Below are positions 5,751 to 7,644 of a stretch of 7,644 nucleotides of DNA, piece by piece (positions within the stretch are counted from its first letter, which is position 1; each line of letters starts with the position of its first letter). The position numbers and the translations under genes were made by a program. The DNA is taken from positions 1-7,644 of the forward strand of contig JAGQRC010000148.1 of assembly GCA_020425835.1 (NCBI GenBank). Direction: 5' to 3'. This DNA comes from Planctomycetota bacterium (GTDB lineage: Bacteria > Planctomycetota > UBA8108 > UBA1146 > JAJFFE01). The notes under the pieces are model-generated. The model made no database searches, had not been told where the DNA came from, and was given only the letters and a program-made list of their open reading frames with translations.

Positions 5751-6925
5751 AGTTCGCCGTCGGAATCGCTTCGTGCCTCGCGCTGTGGAGCTGGGGATGC
5801 CACCGCGCCGTCGAGCCCCACTCGAAGCCGACGACCTCACCCCCCGCGGTCGTGACTCTCCACCCGAGCACGGGCCGAGCGCACATCGCCCTACGGGAGG
5901 CGGCCGAGTCGGCGCTCGGGCTCACGACGGCATCGGTGCGACCTCCGGAAGGTCGGCTCACCCTCCGCGTCGGCGGATCCGTGGTCGTTCCGCCGAATGG
6001 CCGGATGGTGATCTCCGCGCCGGTGACGGGTGTCGTCGACACCGAGACAGCACTGCCGAATCCCGGGAGCGTCACCGCGCGAGGCGCAACGCTGCTCGGC
6101 CTCCTTCCCCTCGGACCCACCGACGCGGAGACGCGGTCGCGCATGGGCCATGCGTTCGAACTCGCGTCGGCCCGAAAGAAGAACGCCGACCGCAACCTCG
6201 AGCGGATCACGGCGATGGTGGAGGATCGATCGGCCAGCGTCCGCGAGCTCGAAGAGGCTCGGCTCCAGGTGGAGCTCGCGGAGACGGAGCTCCGCGCCGC
6301 CCGATCCGTTCACGACTCGATCGCCCAAGGGCCCTACGTCGCGGAGTCCCGCGTCCCCGTCTCGTGCCCGATCGACGGCACGGTTCAGTCGGTGCACGTC
6401 GGGCAGGGCCAGGCCGTCTCGGCCGGCGAGGCACTGATCGAGATCCTCGCCCACGACCGTTGGCTCCGGGTCTCGCTCTTGTCGAGCGACGCTCGACGTT
6501 ACCTCGCGGAGGGGAACGCGGCGATCGTCATCGACGACGACCACCGATGGCCCCTGGTGCCGATCGAGGGTCCCCAGACGTTCGACCCCGATCGCGGAAC
6601 GATCGACCGCTACTTCGCTCTGCCCGGCGAGCGACCATGGCTTCCGGGTGAGCGAGTCGTCGTGGAGCTCTCCACCGCGGCGGCGAGCGCCTTCGGCGAT
6701 GACCATCTCATCGCCATTCCGAGCGCGGCGATCCTGCACGACGCCGAAGGACACGACTGGGTCTTCGTGAGCGACGGGAACCACACCTACCATCGAGAGT
6801 CGGTGGAGAGTCTCCACGGGGATGGACGTCAGGTCTGGGCCCGGAGTGATCTCGTCCCCGGTTGCGCGATCGTGACCGCGGGAGCGACCGAGCTGTGGGG
6901 CATGGAACTCGGGATCGATCGATAG
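5747..6925 (+). CDS. CusB/HlyD-like periplasmic adaptor of an RND pump
   Basis: The 392-residue product is a membrane fusion protein that links an RND pump to its outer-membrane duct. The first lipoyl half is at about 88-120 (VISAPVTGVVDTETALPNPGS), followed by a helical hairpin at about 125-195 rich in Arg/Glu/Ala heptads (RELEEARLQVELAETELRAA). The second lipoyl half is at 203-235 (SCPIDGTVQSVHVGQGQAVSAGEAL), then a beta-barrel (238-315) and a membrane-proximal domain (322-388, with IAIPSAAILHDAEGHDWVFV and the closing PGCAIVTAGATELWGME). The N-terminus MKFAVGIASC...SWGC suggests a lipoprotein cut at C18, but the lipobox is poor (S-W-G-C), so a transmembrane anchor is also possible. The hairpin is short, like CusB/CzcB types. 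No His- or Met-rich metal-binding tail is present. The GTG start is supported by AGGAGG and overlaps the preceding stop. Confidence 0.9.
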   Translation: MKFAVGIASCLALWSWGCHRAVEPHSKPTTSPPAVVTLHPSTGRAHIALREAAESALGLTTASVRPPEGRLTLRVGGSVVVPPNGRMVISAPVTGVVDTETALPNPGSVTARGATLLGLLPLGPTDAETRSRMGHAFELASARKKNADRNLERITAMVEDRSASVRELEEARLQVELAETELRAARSVHDSIAQGPYVAESRVPVSCPIDGTVQSVHVGQGQAVSAGEALIEILAHDRWLRVSLLSSDARRYLAEGNAAIVIDDDHRWPLVPIEGPQTFDPDRGTIDRYFALPGERPWLPGERVVVELSTAAASAFGDDHLIAIPSAAILHDAEGHDWVFVSDGNHTYHRESVESLHGDGRQVWARSDLVPGCAIVTAGATELWGMELGIDR

Positions 6926-6932
6926 TGGATTC

Positions 6933-6936
6933 GAGG
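6933..6936 (+). promoter_or_regulatory. Ribosome binding site of the RND pump gene
   Basis: GAGG sits 5 nt before the ATG at 6942, in the 16-nt gap after the adaptor stop. It supports this ATG as the start of the pump gene. Confidence 0.6.
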
Positions 6937-6941
6937 TCGCC

Positions 6942-7644
6942 ATGATCCGCGCACTGGTCGAAGGGGCGCTGCGTCGCCGGGTCCTCGTCGTCCTCGGCGC
7001 AGCGATCGTCCTCGCGGTCGGGATCCGATCGACCCAGAACGCACCGCTGGATGCGTTCCCCGAGTTCGCGCAGCCGTTGGTCGAAGTGCAGACCGAGGCG
7101 CCGGGGCTCTCGAGTCTCGAGGTGGAGCGCCTCGTCACGACTCCACTCGAGAGCGTGCTGGCCGGCGTCGCCTTCGCCGAGACCGTACGCTCCAAGTCGG
7201 TGCTCGGCCTCTCGTCGGTCGTCCTGCTGTTCGAGCGAGGGACGGACCTGTTCACCGCTCGGCAACTCGTGCAGGAGCGACTCGCCACCGCCGGGGAACT
7301 CCTGCCCGACCTCGCGCACGCTCCGATCATGCTCGCTCCGATCTCGTCCACCGCTCGAGTGCTGAAGATCGGATTGACCTCGCGGGCGCGCACGCGGGAG
7401 CAACTCACCGAACTGGTGCGGTGGACCCTGCGACCGCAACTCCTCGCGATACCCGGTGTCGCCGATGTCGCGACCTGGGGCAGCCGCGAGCCCGAGATCG
7501 ACATCCGTCTCGACCCGGTGCAGCTCGATCTCCACGGCGCGACGGCCGATGACGTGATCCACGCGATCCGGGAGGCCACCGCTCCGAAGTCCGGCGGCTT
7601 CATCGATGGGGATCGGCAACGCCTGTCCGTGCGTCCGGTCTCGG
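6942..7644 (+). CDS. RND efflux pump, CusA/CzcA-like, N-terminal part (runs off window)
   Basis: The first 234 residues are present, of a protein that normally has about 1,000-1,050. Residues 1-11 are the short cytoplasmic start (MIRALVEGALR), and helix 1 spans about 12-30. The conserved porter-domain opening follows: PLDAFPEFAQPLVEVQTEAPGLSSLEVERLV (35-65, about), TPLESVLAGV (67-76) and VRSKSVLGLSSVVLLFERGTDLFTARQLVQERL (82-114). The family's proline/serine block LAPISSTARVLKIGL is at 131-145. PGVADVATWGSREPEIDIRLDP (171-192) continues porter subdomain PN2. This pattern fits the heavy-metal-type (CzcA/CusA) branch more than the drug-type AcrB branch, and in particular the PEFA...EVQTEAPGLS subgroup. 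The substrate cannot be named, because the transmembrane and porter residues that decide it lie beyond the window. It is the third gene of the operon with the outer-membrane factor and adaptor. Confidence 0.92.
   Translation, partial: MIRALVEGALRRRVLVVLGAAIVLAVGIRSTQNAPLDAFPEFAQPLVEVQTEAPGLSSLEVERLVTTPLESVLAGVAFAETVRSKSVLGLSSVVLLFERGTDLFTARQLVQERLATAGELLPDLAHAPIMLAPISSTARVLKIGLTSRARTREQLTELVRWTLRPQLLAIPGVADVATWGSREPEIDIRLDPVQLDLHGATADDVIHAIREATAPKSGGFIDGDRQRLSVRPVS

Noticed and set aside
4449..5840. Minus-strand frame of 463 codons across the outer-membrane factor
   Set aside because: It is antisense to a gene with clear TolC-family repeats; composition is typical of a shadow frame.
5891..7603. 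Minus-strand frame of 570 codons across the adaptor and pump genes
   Set aside because: It lies antisense to two genes with clear family motifs and shows only Arg/Ser-rich shadow composition.

Overview
The window is GC-rich, tightly packed bacterial DNA. Several genes encode parts of a double-membrane (Gram-negative) envelope: an LptF/LptG-type lipopolysaccharide exporter subunit, an outer-membrane beta-barrel protein and a TolC/adaptor/RND efflux set. The phylum cannot be fixed from the sequence. There are no rRNA or tRNA genes, insertion sequences, CRISPR arrays or phage genes. All seven recognisable genes act in or across the cell envelope.

Layout. (1) Positions 88-1968, minus strand: a putative lipid-anchored beta-barrel protein (1276-1968), then, after a 123-nt gap, a secreted DUF3108-family protein (88-1152) with an unusual Cys/His-rich segment; these two are probably co-transcribed. 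(2) Positions 1969-2183: a divergent control region with a small inverted repeat. (3) Positions 2184-3437, plus strand: an LptF/LptG-family permease. It converges on, and overlaps by 14 bp, a minus-strand PAP2 phosphatase (3424-4179) whose motifs are intact. (4) Positions 4180-4425: a second divergent control region with inverted repeats and a 20-nt element that matches the first divergent region at 16 of 20 positions. (5) Position 4368 to the window end, plus strand: a tripartite efflux operon made of a TolC/CusC-like outer-membrane factor, a CusB/HlyD-like periplasmic adaptor (4-nt start/stop overlap) and the N-terminal third of a CusA/CzcA-like RND pump (16-nt gap), which runs off the window.

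How they fit together. The LptF/G permease belongs to the machine that extracts LPS from the inner membrane. A PAP2 enzyme next to it could trim phosphate from lipid A or recycle a lipid carrier, but this rests on proximity only. The last three genes encode the three layers of one export channel, probably for metal ions or small toxic compounds.

The most notable observation is that the outer-membrane factor has no secretion signal in its own reading frame, while a good signal peptide lies in another frame at 4426. One extra base near 4485 would join the two as an AxA-type signal followed by the mature protein. This suggests a frameshift mutation, a sequencing error or, less likely, programmed frameshifting. 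I did not find a convincing wholly new system; the Cys/His insert of the DUF3108 protein and the paired regulatory elements are the other points worth a second look.
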